Of a stretch of DNA of 35,901 nt, positions 1 through 8,684 are shown piece after piece. The notes under the pieces were generated by a model, which worked only from the letters and a program-made list of their open reading frames with translations, had not been told where the DNA came from and did no database searches. Source of the DNA: JANQTF01 sp036835375 (GTDB lineage: Bacteria > Bacteroidota > Bacteroidia > J057); NCBI GenBank assembly GCA_036835375.1, contig DAITMB010000044.1, positions 1 to 35,901 of the forward strand. Direction: 5' to 3'. The stretch's first letter is position 1; every line of letters starts with the position of its first letter. The position numbers were made by a program, and so were the translations under genes.

Positions 1-15
1 ACAATTTTTTAACGG

Positions 16-1002
16 CTACTTTCCTGCTTCAGGCTGTTTTTCCTTGTGAAGGTCGGCAGCTTGCTTGCTCCAACTGTCTCTGCGAATCCTTCCCGGAAAA
101 AATTCGATGACTTCGTTCACCTTGTCTTCATCCTCCTCAGTGAAGGCAGCGATCTGGCGGAATGTATAGATGCCGATGCTGTTGAGCTTCACTTCAATGA
201 AGGGGCCGATGCCTTTGACGAGCTTGAGGTCATCTTTTTCAGCGGCAGTCGCTACTCCGATGCGCTCAAAGTTGATCTCCTGTGCACGTGCTTGAATGCG
301 GGCAAGGGTTTCTTCCTGGGACTCCTTGGGTGCAGGGGATTCCTGGATGACGGCGGACGCTGCTTGAGTGGAAACGGGATCAGCAACAGCTACGGTAGGT
401 GGTGTGGACACAGATGGGGCTTGATTAGCCTCAAGTAGTGCATCGTACTTCTCTTTGAGATCTTCATATTTTTGTCGGAAAGGGCGAATGCCTTCTAGCT
501 GCGCTGCGAGGCTCATGCGCAATGCTTTCTCTCGCGCCAACTCCTCGGAGATCGCTGCGCTTGATTTATCGACCACCGGAGCTTCTTTTCGAGGGGCAGA
601 TTTCTGCTTGATCTCCATCACGGCATCTTCCATGGCCTGATAGCGGACTTGCAAATCTTCATATTTTACTTGGTAGGAAGCAAGTGCTTCCTGATCCTTC
701 TCAAGGGCGACAAGGCGAGCAGACACGGTGGCAAAAGCCTTGTCTTTTTCCTCCAACAATCCTTGAAGGGGAGCGAGTTTTTCATTACAACCTTTGGCTT
801 GCAGCTCCGCTTGCGCATATTGTTTTTTGAGTGATGCCAGGGAGCTGCTCAAGTTGGCGCTCTCGGTCGAGAGTTGCTGAGTACGCTCTTCCAGGCGTGC
901 GTAGCGATTGCGAAACCAGAGGTACACGATCAGGCCACCGAGCAGGGCTGCGACAATCATTAATACCAAGGCGGGGCCTAGATCTTCCATCAACGAATTC
1001 AT
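16..1002 (-). CDS. Membrane-anchored coiled-coil protein with C-terminal helix-hairpin-helix domain
   Basis: The 328-residue product has one N-terminal membrane helix (about residues 9-30). A charged coiled-coil region follows (about 35-195), in which the phrase KYEDL occurs twice, near residues 113 and 178. A Pro/Ala/Thr-rich linker (195-230) leads to a C-terminal helix-hairpin-helix unit. That unit contains LVKGIGPFIEVKLNSIGI at about 261-278, which matches the GIGP-type DNA-binding hairpin of proteins often labelled 'flap endonuclease-like'. No nuclease active site is visible, so a catalytic role is not supported. It may tether DNA or a protein partner to the inner membrane, which is inference. 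The ATG at 1002 was chosen because the membrane helix follows directly; a second ATG four codons on is possible. It lies 197 bp downstream of the OmpA-family gene on the same strand and may be co-transcribed. The family resemblance is good, but the function is unknown. Confidence 0.85.
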   Translation of the reverse strand: MNSLMEDLGPALVLMIVAALLGGLIVYLWFRNRYARLEERTQQLSTESANLSSSLASLKKQYAQAELQAKGCNEKLAPLQGLLEEKDKAFATVSARLVALEKDQEALASYQVKYEDLQVRYQAMEDAVMEIKQKSAPRKEAPVVDKSSAAISEELAREKALRMSLAAQLEGIRPFRQKYEDLKEKYDALLEANQAPSVSTPPTVAVADPVSTQAASAVIQESPAPKESQEETLARIQARAQEINFERIGVATAAEKDDLKLVKGIGPFIEVKLNSIGIYTFRQIAAFTEEDEDKVNEVIEFFPGRIRRDSWSKQAADLHKEKQPEAGK

Positions 1003-1199
1003 AACTATGTGGGGCTAGAGGGTCAAACGAACGGAAAAGTGGATATTGAGAAGTAGTGGTGACCGACGGATCGCACGCTGTTTGCTCAAGAGTTCATGGG
1101 AAAACAGGCCGAAGACGATGCTGAACAGGATGAACAATTTAATTTGCGGCTGCGAAGGACGCAAAGTGAATATCGTGAAATGAGCCAGAATCAGGAGAA

Positions 1200-2102
1200 T
1201 CAGTTTTGAGTGAAGAGTCGGACTTCCACGCGGCGATTTTTAGACCGACCTTCCTGGGTGCTATTCACCGCGATGGGACTTTCCGCACCTTGCGAGCTCA
1301 CGCGGAGCTGCGATTCCGGAAAGCCAAAGGAAGTGAGAATTCCTCCAACGGTGTTGGCTCTGTCGAGTCCCAATGCTTTATTATTGGCGGCACTACCTAC
1401 ATTGTCCGTGTGGCCGGTAACAGCAATCATTGCCTCTGGATGAAACCGCAAGTACTGAATCGCATCTGCGCAGTAGGTCCTGATGGAGTCGTCGAGTGGG
1501 AGCTCTGCGCTTCCGGTGGAGAAGTATAGATTTCTGGGCTCAAATAACAAGACTTTTTCTTCTTCTGAAATTTCGACTTGAGCGGGCAACAAACGGAGTT
1601 TACCAGCAGAGATCATCGAATCGGCCCATGACACATGGTCTGCGGGGGCATAGCTATAGACCATGCGCTCCGACGAAAATCCTTGGCTCAGGAGCAGGTT
1701 GCCGATGGCTTGCGCTCGCTGAAGGCCGAGTTGGGAGGTTTCCCCTGCGATGCCTCCTTCCAGATATGCACCCGTCACTTCCAGAAAGCTGCCATCCGCT
1801 TGCAAGCGGAAGTACAGGGAGTCGATGGCTTTGTCAATGCCCGGAGTGGAAATCAATCTGTCGGTCCCGATCGGGCTGAGAAGGGTTTCGCCCCGTGTGA
1901 ATAAATTGCCCAACTCTGATCCGACAAAGAAACCTGGGCCCGGAAGCGCTACAGCTTCGGCGGGAACCTCCAGAGGGACTGCGGAGGCCGTCGCTGGAGA
2001 GACTTCATCGCAATGCCCTTTTATTTGGCACACCCAGAACCAGCTTCCTCCGCCGATCCACAGGGCGAGGGCTGCTGATGTTATAAGGAGATCGACACGC
2101 AT
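1200..2102 (-). CDS. OmpA-family protein with two OmpA-like units
   Basis: From the ATG at 2102 this is a 300-residue protein. The reading frame extends to 2162, but the first ATG before the hydrophobic segment is preferred. A membrane helix or uncleaved signal lies at about residues 5-27. The C-terminal domain (about 188-296) is a normal OmpA peptidoglycan-binding domain: it has the motif VTGHTDNVG (about 228-236), then LGLDRA and the terminal KNRRVEVRL. An earlier stretch (about 106-152) repeats the same pattern, with VTGAYLEGG in place of VTGHTDNVG and LGLQRAQAIGNLL in place of LGLDRANTVGGIL. This looks like a degenerate second copy lacking the HTD residues. The likely role is anchoring to peptidoglycan at the cell envelope. 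It is transcribed away from the M61 peptidase gene, with a 250-bp divergent spacer between them. Confidence 0.9.
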   Translation of the reverse strand: MRVDLLITSAALALWIGGGSWFWVCQIKGHCDEVSPATASAVPLEVPAEAVALPGPGFFVGSELGNLFTRGETLLSPIGTDRLISTPGIDKAIDSLYFRLQADGSFLEVTGAYLEGGIAGETSQLGLQRAQAIGNLLLSQGFSSERMVYSYAPADHVSWADSMISAGKLRLLPAQVEISEEEKVLLFEPRNLYFSTGSAELPLDDSIRTYCADAIQYLRFHPEAMIAVTGHTDNVGSAANNKALGLDRANTVGGILTSFGFPESQLRVSSQGAESPIAVNSTQEGRSKNRRVEVRLFTQN

Positions 2103-2296
2103 AGAAGTAAGTTTGCAGTATAGAAAATGGTGATTTGGCTTCTTGACGAGATTCCTTACCAATTTACATGATAGAATCGTAATGTAGGAAATTTTGGAGA
2201 AAATTATGGTAGAAGGTACACAAGCCGCCAGGATGATTGTGCACGCTACCCATTTGCAGCTGAGATGGTTCTCCCATCGAAGAGAGGAGAAGAGGG

Positions 2297-2326
2297 TTTC
2301 TCTTGCTAAATCCTTTCGTATATTCG
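2297..2326 (+). promoter_or_regulatory. Putative Bacteroidota-type promoter for the M61 peptidase/rsgA operon
   Basis: TATATTCG at 2319-2326 approximates the Bacteroidota -7 element TAnnTTTG. A TTTC at 2297-2300 sits 18 bases upstream in the position of the -33 element. The predicted transcript would start close to 2333, about 20 bases before the ATG at 2354. A near-identical core (TTTCGTATATTC) occurs again at 7312-7323. The call rests on motif resemblance only. Confidence 0.4.
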
Positions 2327-2353
2327 TAGGCTAAGGCAACCCCTCACACGCAC

Positions 2354-4126
2354 ATGCACTACCATCTATCCTTCCTTCGATCCACAGAGCAATTGCTCCA
2401 GATCTCCCTCAAGCTCCAATGCGAAGCTGGGTTCTTGGACCTTTGCATGCCTCGTTGGAGACCAGGGCGCTACACCAAGCAGTCCTATGTGAAGTTTTTA
2501 GCGGACTTTCAGGCAGAAGATCAGGAGGGAAACGCCCTTGAATGGAGCAAGACGAACACCCACACGTGGCGAATGTTGGTGCCCAAAGCCGGAGAGGTCC
2601 TGGTCCGTTACCTCTACTTTGCCAATCAAAAAGACGCTGGCGGGTCCTACTTGGATGATCAGTTAGTATATCTCAATCCGATCACTTTCCTGCTGTATCA
2701 GCCCGGAAAAGAAGCAGAAAGCTGCTCCCTCAGCTGGGATTTGCCGGAGGGCTACCTTGTTGGTGGTGCCCTACACGAGCAGTCTTTGCCGATTACCTTT
2801 AGGTCTTTTCACGAAATGGTGGATAGCCCTATCATCGCTTCTGCCAAGCTTCAGCATGAGCAGCTGACTGTCGATGGCTTGGATATTCACCTTTGGATTC
2901 AGGGCCACCACACCCTCAAAATTCCTCAACTACAACAGGAGATCCTTCGATACTCCGAATCGCAGGTTGCCCTCTTTGGAGATTGTCCGGTCTCCGTTTA
3001 CCATTATCTGTATCTGTTTTGGCCGCATGATTTTCGCCACGGAGTAGAGCACCACAATAGCACCGTCATCGTGATGGGGCCCGGGTTGAGCATGAATCAT
3101 CCACAGGCGCACAAGTCCCTGTTGGGGATTTCTTCCCATGAATTTTTCCATACATGGAATGTCAAAGCTTTGCGGCCCGCCGACATGCAGCCTTATGATT
3201 ACGGGCGCGAAAACTATTCTCGGTTGCACTATATCACTGAAGGCGTCACGACCTACTATGGGGATTTGATGCTCTGGAAATCAGGGATTTGGAACTGGGA
3301 TCAATGGGTCGAAAGCATCAATAGCGAGCTGGATCGTCACTATAGCATGGCAGGCAAGGATCATATCTCGCTCGAAGCTGCCAGCTTTGATAGTTGGGTT
3401 AATGGCTATGACACCACAGGGATTCCACACCGGCGCATCTCTTTCTATACGAAGGGCTACCTTGTCGCGATGATCACAGACTTTGTGTTGCGGACAGAGA
3501 CGCAGGGGCGGCAGAGTCTCGACGATGTGATGTTTGGGATGTATCAGGAGATCGCCAAGGCTGGGCGGGGCTACACAGCTGCGGATTATTTGACGCGGCT
3601 GGAGGAGATTGCGGGGATGTCTTTGGAGGAATTTGCGCAGGCACTTCTGGCGGGCACGGCCCCGCTAGAGCCTTGGCTGGCCCAAATGGCAGCTGCTGCA
3701 GGGATGCGACTGTTTTCCTCAGGACCTCCGGATCCCGTCATGGCTCATCTTGGCTTGAGCACGAAATCGCTTCCCGGCGGCTCCTTAGAAGTCGAAAGCA
3801 TTTGGCCGGAGAGTCCGCTCGCAGCGATGGGACTTTATCCGGGCGACGAATTGCTTGCCATCAACGGGCATCGCTTGCGCGACAATCTCGATCAATGGCT
3901 CCTTACAATTCCGACGGATCAGCCCCTCACCCTCACCGTGGTGCATCACGAAGAATTACGCACATTGACCTTTTTCCGTGCGCAACATCTCATCAGCTCC
4001 CCCTGCTTTGTCTCGATGATCGACCCAGATGCAGCACAGCTAGCACATCGAAACGACTGGCAGCGGATCGGTGGGGCAGCTAGGGTGAATTCTGCTACTA
4101 TCCACTCGCATCGGCGCGACCTATGA
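2354..4126 (+). CDS. M61-family metallopeptidase with C-terminal PDZ domain
   Basis: This 590-residue protein resembles the glycyl-aminopeptidase-like M61 family. The N-terminal beta domain includes MPRWRPGRY (about 32-40), typical of the family. The substrate-binding GVEHHNS lies at about 230-236. The zinc site is HEFFHTWN (262-269), with the third ligand in ITEGVTTYY (Glu at about 296). A PDZ domain follows at about 470-545, including PLAAMGLYPGDELLAING. No signal peptide is visible at the chosen ATG, so it may be cytoplasmic, although family members often act in the envelope. The stop overlaps the start of rsgA by four bases (ATGA), which implies translational coupling. The metallopeptidase assignment is firm; the substrate is unknown. 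Confidence 0.93.
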   Translation: MHYHLSFLRSTEQLLQISLKLQCEAGFLDLCMPRWRPGRYTKQSYVKFLADFQAEDQEGNALEWSKTNTHTWRMLVPKAGEVLVRYLYFANQKDAGGSYLDDQLVYLNPITFLLYQPGKEAESCSLSWDLPEGYLVGGALHEQSLPITFRSFHEMVDSPIIASAKLQHEQLTVDGLDIHLWIQGHHTLKIPQLQQEILRYSESQVALFGDCPVSVYHYLYLFWPHDFRHGVEHHNSTVIVMGPGLSMNHPQAHKSLLGISSHEFFHTWNVKALRPADMQPYDYGRENYSRLHYITEGVTTYYGDLMLWKSGIWNWDQWVESINSELDRHYSMAGKDHISLEAASFDSWVNGYDTTGIPHRRISFYTKGYLVAMITDFVLRTETQGRQSLDDVMFGMYQEIAKAGRGYTAADYLTRLEEIAGMSLEEFAQALLAGTAPLEPWLAQMAAAAGMRLFSSGPPDPVMAHLGLSTKSLPGGSLEVESIWPESPLAAMGLYPGDELLAINGHRLRDNLDQWLLTIPTDQPLTLTVVHHEELRTLTFFRAQHLISSPCFVSMIDPDAAQLAHRNDWQRIGGAARVNSATIHSHRRDL

Positions 4127-5109
4127 GCAAAAAGAAAGGACGTGCTCCAGAAGAAAAAGGAATTGGAAAGGCCGAACTTGTCGAGGCTACCGTGATTCGG
4201 ACCGTAGGATCCAGCCACAGGGTACGAACTGTTTCTGGACAAGTATTTGAGGCAATTGTGCGCGGGAAATTTCGAATCGCCAACCTCCAGACCACCAATC
4301 CTGTGGCCGTGGGCGACGTGGTGATGACGACAGTGCCCGAGGGGGAAGAAGCGGGCGTGATCGGGGAACTGATGCCTCGCAAAAATTATCTCTTGAGAAA
4401 GGCCATTGCGCACGCTCGAAAAGTTCACATTCTCGCAGCCAATCTCGATCAGGCTGTGTTGATTTTTACGCTCAAGGACCCACGAACTGCTCCGGGATTT
4501 GCGGATCGATTTCTCGTAGTGTGCGAGGCATACGAAATTCCTGCCAGAATCTTTATCAACAAAACGGACCTCCTGAGCAGCCCTGAAGAGTTGGCGTTAT
4601 TGGAAGACACCTGCCGCAGCTATCGGCTGGCAGGCTACGATGTCTATCCAATTTCAGCGCTAGATCCACGACACCAGAAGGAAGTGAGCCGCGTGCTACA
4701 AGGCCAATTGAGCTTCATCGCAGGGCATTCAGGTGCTGGAAAGACATCTTTGGTCAACCTCATTGATCCGCATTTGGAGTTGAAAACAGGAGATATCTCC
4801 GAATATTCAGGCAAAGGAATGCACACCACAACCCACGCTGAAATGTATGACTTGAGCATTGGTGGGGCCATCGTCGATTCACCGGGGATCAAAGAGTGGG
4901 GCTTGGTGGAAATGCAAGCCGCTGAATTGGGACATTACTTCCCAGAAATGCGGGAACGCATGGCGGGATGTCGGTTTCACGATTGCCTTCATCGCCAGGA
5001 GCCCGGCTGTGCCATTCAAGAAGCCGTATCGGACGGCGCGATTTCATCGACTAGGTATGAAGGATACCTGCGCCTCCTCGCGGAGATAGAGGAAGAAAAA
5101 CGCTACTAA
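4123..5109 (+). CDS. rsgA: Ribosome small subunit-dependent GTPase A
   Basis: RsgA is a circularly permuted GTPase that acts in late maturation of the 30S subunit. The 328-residue product has an N-terminal OB-fold region (about 20-85). The G motifs come in permuted order: NKTD (146-149, G4), then GHSGAGKTSL (201-210, G1) and DSPG (252-255, G3). The C-terminal zinc site has ligands at about C283, C288, H290 and C296. Length and order are normal for the family. The gene begins inside the stop region of the M61 peptidase and is probably translated by coupling. It converges on the sigma factor gene across a 66-bp spacer. Confidence 0.97.
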   Translation: MSKKKGRAPEEKGIGKAELVEATVIRTVGSSHRVRTVSGQVFEAIVRGKFRIANLQTTNPVAVGDVVMTTVPEGEEAGVIGELMPRKNYLLRKAIAHARKVHILAANLDQAVLIFTLKDPRTAPGFADRFLVVCEAYEIPARIFINKTDLLSSPEELALLEDTCRSYRLAGYDVYPISALDPRHQKEVSRVLQGQLSFIAGHSGAGKTSLVNLIDPHLELKTGDISEYSGKGMHTTTHAEMYDLSIGGAIVDSPGIKEWGLVEMQAAELGHYFPEMRERMAGCRFHDCLHRQEPGCAIQEAVSDGAISSTRYEGYLRLLAEIEEEKRY

Positions 5110-5137
5110 TTCAGGCGTGGTGGGGACGTGGGTGCTG

Positions 5138-5166
5138 GAGATTTGCTCCGGGCTACAAATCGTCTC
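5138..5166. terminator. Weak hairpin between convergent rsgA and sigma factor genes
   Basis: GAGATTTG near 5138 pairs with CAAATC plus TCTC (5156-5166), with one bulged G. The hairpin sits in the short spacer between two convergent genes, where a bidirectional terminator is expected. There is no T-run on either side, so the call is tentative. Confidence 0.25.
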
Positions 5167-5175
5167 GCAAAGAAA

Positions 5176-5823
5176 TTATGCCGCTCGACATTCCGATTCG
5201 CGGATCAACTCTTTCACCCGCTGTCTGGCACGAGACAAGCGCATCTTGATAGCCGAGTCCGAAATGCGGAAGCGCTCCGTGAGGTCTTTGATGGAAAGGT
5301 CCTCTTGGTATTTGAGGAGGAGTAATGCTTTGTCTTCGGGTGAAATCAGGTCCAATGCCTTGTGAAGGTGGCGACATCTGCTCATCAGCGGCTCAAGATC
5401 TTCAAAATCATCGCTTGGGTCCATGTTATCCTCCAAGCTGAGGAATTGAAATCGACTACTTTTCCGATAATATTCCACGCAGAAATTATAGGTAATGGCG
5501 TAGAGCCAAGTCGAAAATTTGCTTTTCGCACTGAACTTTTCCAGTTGGTGATAGACTTTCACCAAAACATCCTGGGCCATGTCTGCAGCGATGTCCGAGT
5601 CACGAGAAAAGCTCAAGCATTTGCGATAAACTTTTCCTGAATAGCGCCGGTACAGAACGTCGAACCATTCTGTATGGCCTTCCTCCACGATCCCGAGCAC
5701 GAGTGCTTCGTCGCTCATGCGGGCAGGGGCGTGGGGAGAAATGCGCGGGGGAGCAATGGGCGCAGGAGAAGCGAGGGCTGCAAACATGGATTGCGATATA
5801 CTTACAGGGTGGGATTGATTCAC
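5176..5823 (-). CDS. ECF-type RNA polymerase sigma factor
   Basis: This sigma-70 family protein has region 2, including DIAADMAQDVLVKVYHQLEKF-like residues and STWLYAITYNFCVEYYR. Region 4 includes LLLKYQEDLSIKDL and the helix-turn-helix SDSAIKMRLSRARQRVKEL. The acidic linker between them (about 128-140) is typical of the ECF group. The open frame begins with GTG at 5823, but ATG codons at 5787 and 5724 are alternatives. The ATG at 5724 (MSDEALVLGI) gives the usual ECF length and removes an Ala/Pro-rich leader, so the true protein may be about 182 residues. No anti-sigma gene is adjacent, so the signal it answers to cannot be read from context. Confidence 0.92.
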   Translation of the reverse strand: MNQSHPVSISQSMFAALASPAPIAPPRISPHAPARMSDEALVLGIVEEGHTEWFDVLYRRYSGKVYRKCLSFSRDSDIAADMAQDVLVKVYHQLEKFSAKSKFSTWLYAITYNFCVEYYRKSSRFQFLSLEDNMDPSDDFEDLEPLMSRCRHLHKALDLISPEDKALLLLKYQEDLSIKDLTERFRISDSAIKMRLSRARQRVKELIRESECRAA

Positions 5824-5905
5824 GCCTCTAAGTACCGCAATGGGAAGGGGAAAGATATTGAATAAACGTCTGTTTTTAGGAAGTCTGATCTGGGCAATTC
5901 AGCCC

Positions 5906-5940
5906 AAAAAAGATGCCCTGCCATTGGCTGGCAGGGCATC
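5906..5940 (-). terminator. Intrinsic terminator of pdhB
   Basis: A perfect 12-bp stem (GATGCCCTGCCA at 5912-5923 with its complement at 5929-5940) encloses a 5-base loop. On the minus strand it is followed by six T residues, the complement of 5906-5911. It lies 18 bases past the pdhB stop codon. Confidence 0.9.
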
Positions 5941-5958
5941 CAAGATGGTTATCTTTTC

Positions 5959-6942
5959 TCAATTCCGGTACATCACCGTGTTGATGGCTTCGATCACCCG
6001 CGTAGGGTTTGGCAAAAAGGTATCGACTAGAACAGAAGAGTAAGGCAGTGGCGTATCTCGGCCTGTGACCCGCACAACTGGGGCATCCAGATAGTCAAAC
6101 CCTCTTCTCTGGATCACATAAGTCAGCTCACCTGCTAGGCCTGCCAAAGGCCAAGATTCTTCAACAAAGACGCAGCGATTGGTTTTTTTGACAGATTCGA
6201 TCACGGTATCATAGTCAATGGGGCGCACCGACCGCAAGTCGATAACTTCGACCTCGACGCCGTCTTTGGCGAGTTCGGCTGCAGCAGCAAGGCACACATG
6301 CACCATTTTGCCAAAAGAAACTACCGTGACATGGCTGCCTTCCCGCTTGACTTCGGCAACGCCGATGGGAATCACAAACTCATCAGATTCCGGCACGGGA
6401 CCTTTATCACCATACATCACTTCAGACTCCATGACAAGGACAGGGTTTGGGTCGCGAATGGCAGCCTTGAGCAGGCCTTTTCCATCCATTGGGGTGCTGG
6501 GTACCACGACTTTGAGCCCTGGGGTATTGGCAAACCAGTTTTCAAAACTTTGGGAGTGTGTAGCCGCCAATTGCCCCGCCGATCCTGTGGGTCCGCGAAA
6601 CACAATGTCGATCGGAAACTGGCCGCCAGACATTTGGTACATCTTGGCTGCATTATTGATGACCTGATCGATGGCTACAAGCGAGAAGTTGAAGGTCATG
6701 AACTCAATGATGGGCTTGAGTCCCAGCATAGCCGATCCTACGCCGATGCCAGCAAAACCCAGCTCTGAAATAGGGGTGTCGATGATGCGCTTGGCACCAA
6801 ACTCTTCGAGCATACCCTGGCTTACCTTGTAAGCGCCATTGTACTCAGCGACTTCTTCTCCCATCAAATAAATGCGCTCATCTTTGCGCATTTCTTCGGT
6901 CATGGCCTCTCTCAAGGCTTCGCGAAACTGTATTTCTCTCAT
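5959..6942 (-). CDS. pdhB: Pyruvate dehydrogenase E1 component, beta subunit
   Basis: The 327-residue product belongs to the E1-beta family of 2-oxoacid dehydrogenases. With an alpha subunit it carries out thiamine-pyrophosphate-dependent decarboxylation of pyruvate and acetyl transfer to E2. Diagnostic stretches are the N-terminal REALREAMTEEM, GEEVAEYNGAYKVSQGM, DTPISELGFAGIGVG, the FRGPTGSAGQLAATHSQ region, and the C-terminal transketolase half with VSFGKMVH and EVIDLRSVRPID. The length is normal. The alpha subunit and E2 are not in this window, so the gene stands alone, followed by its own strong terminator. The substrate is assumed to be pyruvate rather than a branched-chain 2-oxoacid from overall resemblance. 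Confidence 0.95.
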   Translation of the reverse strand: MREIQFREALREAMTEEMRKDERIYLMGEEVAEYNGAYKVSQGMLEEFGAKRIIDTPISELGFAGIGVGSAMLGLKPIIEFMTFNFSLVAIDQVINNAAKMYQMSGGQFPIDIVFRGPTGSAGQLAATHSQSFENWFANTPGLKVVVPSTPMDGKGLLKAAIRDPNPVLVMESEVMYGDKGPVPESDEFVIPIGVAEVKREGSHVTVVSFGKMVHVCLAAAAELAKDGVEVEVIDLRSVRPIDYDTVIESVKKTNRCVFVEESWPLAGLAGELTYVIQRRGFDYLDAPVVRVTGRDTPLPYSSVLVDTFLPNPTRVIEAINTVMYRN

Positions 6943-7546
6943 GTCAGGCGGATAATCTCTTATTTTTGCGCCGTGAAGATAGGAAAACCTCTGCCACTAT
7001 GGAAGTCTTCTGACAGTGAAAATTTGAGTTTGTGCTTTCCCGATCCCTACGGTTTCGTCTCTGTAGCAGAAAGGCCGCAGCGCTGGACGACGAGTGGCTG
7101 TGACGGTGAGAGTTGGCTGAGCTAATGAAGGGCCGCCTTCATCAAAAGGATCGAATTAACAAAATGGTTCGCGTTCAGTTAATTGATTGCTAAATGTTTA
7201 TTACTTGCAACCCCAACTTCCCGCTTCGCAGGGGGGTATATGACAAGCAATGTCGGTCCTTTGGTCGTCTCAGAAATGGAGTCATTTCTTGCGTATCTCC
7301 TTCGACTAAACTTTCGTATATTCACCTCGAAAACTTTGCTGACTGGTGTCAAATAAGGTGGTCGCTCTTCTGGACCGATCCCCGTGCTAAATCCGCACGA
7401 TGGCCGATCAAAAAATTTTGCCCGGCACAAAGGTTTTTCTTCAGAGGTTTGTTATTTTCCTTTTTGCCTTTGAAGTTCACGTTTTTTCTCCGAAAGTCTT
7501 ATTTCCCACTTGATTCGCAACAATCACTCACTGAGCACAAACGCAT
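6943..7546. other. Intergenic region between divergent pdhB and BI-1 genes
   Basis: No convincing gene is seen in these 604 bases. Small inverted repeats occur: ATGAAGG/CCTTCAT at 7125-7142, and AGAAATG/CATTTCT at 7272-7289 with a 4-base loop. A TTTCGTATATTC element at 7312-7323 matches the promoter-like core before the M61 gene. The last 120 bases before the BI-1 start are T-rich. On the minus strand, TATCTTCA (6981-6974) could be the -7 element of pdhB. A long 5' leader for the BI-1 gene is possible. Confidence 0.5.
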
Positions 7547-8272
7547 ATGCAAAATCCCAATCAAGGTAGTAGTGTATTTTCCAAGCAGCAGACAAGGAAT
7601 TTTATGGATTCCAGCCTTGCCCGCGATTTCATGCGGCAGGTATTTGTGATCATGGCCATCGGACTCGCCATCACGGGCATGGCGGCTTGGGTGGTGTCGA
7701 ATAATCCCATGCTGCTGAGTTTCTTCTTTAATGGAGCCATGCGCTGGGTCGTGATGTTGGCACCGTTGGCATTTGTATTTTTCCTCGCAGCAAGAGTTCA
7801 CAAGATGAGTGTTCAAGCTGCTAGTCTCACCTTCGCGACGTATTCTCTTGTCAATGGAATCAGCCTCTCATTCATTTTTCTGATTTACGACCTTGGAACG
7901 ATCTTCCAGGTGTTCTGGATCACGGCTGGTACCTTCGGCGCGATGGCGCTCATCGGCGCCACGACAAAGGTAGATTTGAGCAAATTTCGCTCGATCCTCA
8001 TTTTCGGGCTTGTCGGAATCATCATCGCTTCCATCGTCAACATGTTCATGAACTCGGGTCCTTTTGAGTACATCATCTCCATCGCTGGGGTGCTGATCTT
8101 TGCAGGTCTGACGGCTTACGATACGCAGAAATTGCTTGAAATTGGAGCGGAGGCAGATCCTGAAGACGAAGGGACGCGCAAAGTCGCGATCATGGGCGCG
8201 CTCAATCTCTATCTGGACTTCATCAACATGTTCCTCTTCTTGCTCCGAATCTTCGGCGGTGGCCGCGATTAA
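7547..8272 (+). CDS. Bax inhibitor-1/YccA family membrane protein
   Basis: The 241-residue integral membrane protein has about seven hydrophobic helices, starting with VFVIMAIGLAITGMAAWVV. The C-terminal half carries the BI-1 family pattern, including GLTAYDTQKLLEIG (about 185-198) and ALNLYLDFINMFLFLLRIFG at the end. Family members (YccA and YbhL in E. coli, BsYetJ) are inner-membrane proteins. YetJ conducts calcium in a pH-dependent way, and YccA modulates FtsH. Which role applies here cannot be told. The gene is monocistronic, with a strong terminator about 50 bases downstream. Confidence 0.94.
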   Translation: MQNPNQGSSVFSKQQTRNFMDSSLARDFMRQVFVIMAIGLAITGMAAWVVSNNPMLLSFFFNGAMRWVVMLAPLAFVFFLAARVHKMSVQAASLTFATYSLVNGISLSFIFLIYDLGTIFQVFWITAGTFGAMALIGATTKVDLSKFRSILIFGLVGIIIASIVNMFMNSGPFEYIISIAGVLIFAGLTAYDTQKLLEIGAEADPEDEGTRKVAIMGALNLYLDFINMFLFLLRIFGGGRD

Positions 8273-8684
8273 GAGGTTCTGATCCTGTTGATAAAAGCTT
8301 TTTATATCAAATTTGCATCTCAAGAGGGACAGCCATTGCGGTTGTCCCTCTTGCTTTTAGCGTGCAGGCATGCGAGGACTAGCTTTGTCTGTCGAAGATG
8401 AGGTGTCTTATTCATTGTCTCAAGGGCTAGCTAAAGTTTAAGAGGCTGAGTTGCAGAAAAGTGTAGCGGACTTGCCGAGGTTGTATTCTGCCTGTTATGA
8501 TTTGTATGTCCATCCTTTATTTCGTTGCTTTGCGCGGCCAAAAGGGGACATGCATCAAGCCCCTTCCCTTGACTAATAGCTATTCTTCCGGCGATATTTC
8601 AATGCGATAGCAGTGATAGGAATCAAATAAAGACAGGACACCTACTACCCACTTACACGGCTCACCCTTTTAAATTTTTCTTGC
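8273..8684. other. Intergenic region upstream of the SulP gene
   Basis: Apart from the terminator at 8322-8358, nothing further is seen in these 412 bases. There is no supported small gene and no RNA signature. The final 60 bases before the ATG are A/T-rich and may hold the promoter, but no clear TAnnTTTG element was found. Confidence 0.45.
8322..8358 (+). terminator. Intrinsic terminator of the BI-1 family gene
   Basis: AAGAGGGACA (8322-8331) pairs perfectly with 8343-8352. The stem extends inward by three more pairs, one of them G-U, to a 5-base loop. A short T-rich tail (GCTTTTA) follows on the plus strand. Confidence 0.82.

Noticed and set aside
7179..7430. An 83-codon minus-strand frame in the pdhB/BI-1 spacer
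   Set aside because: No domain, unusual composition (many Arg/Pro), and no matching neighbour. Not supportable as a gene.
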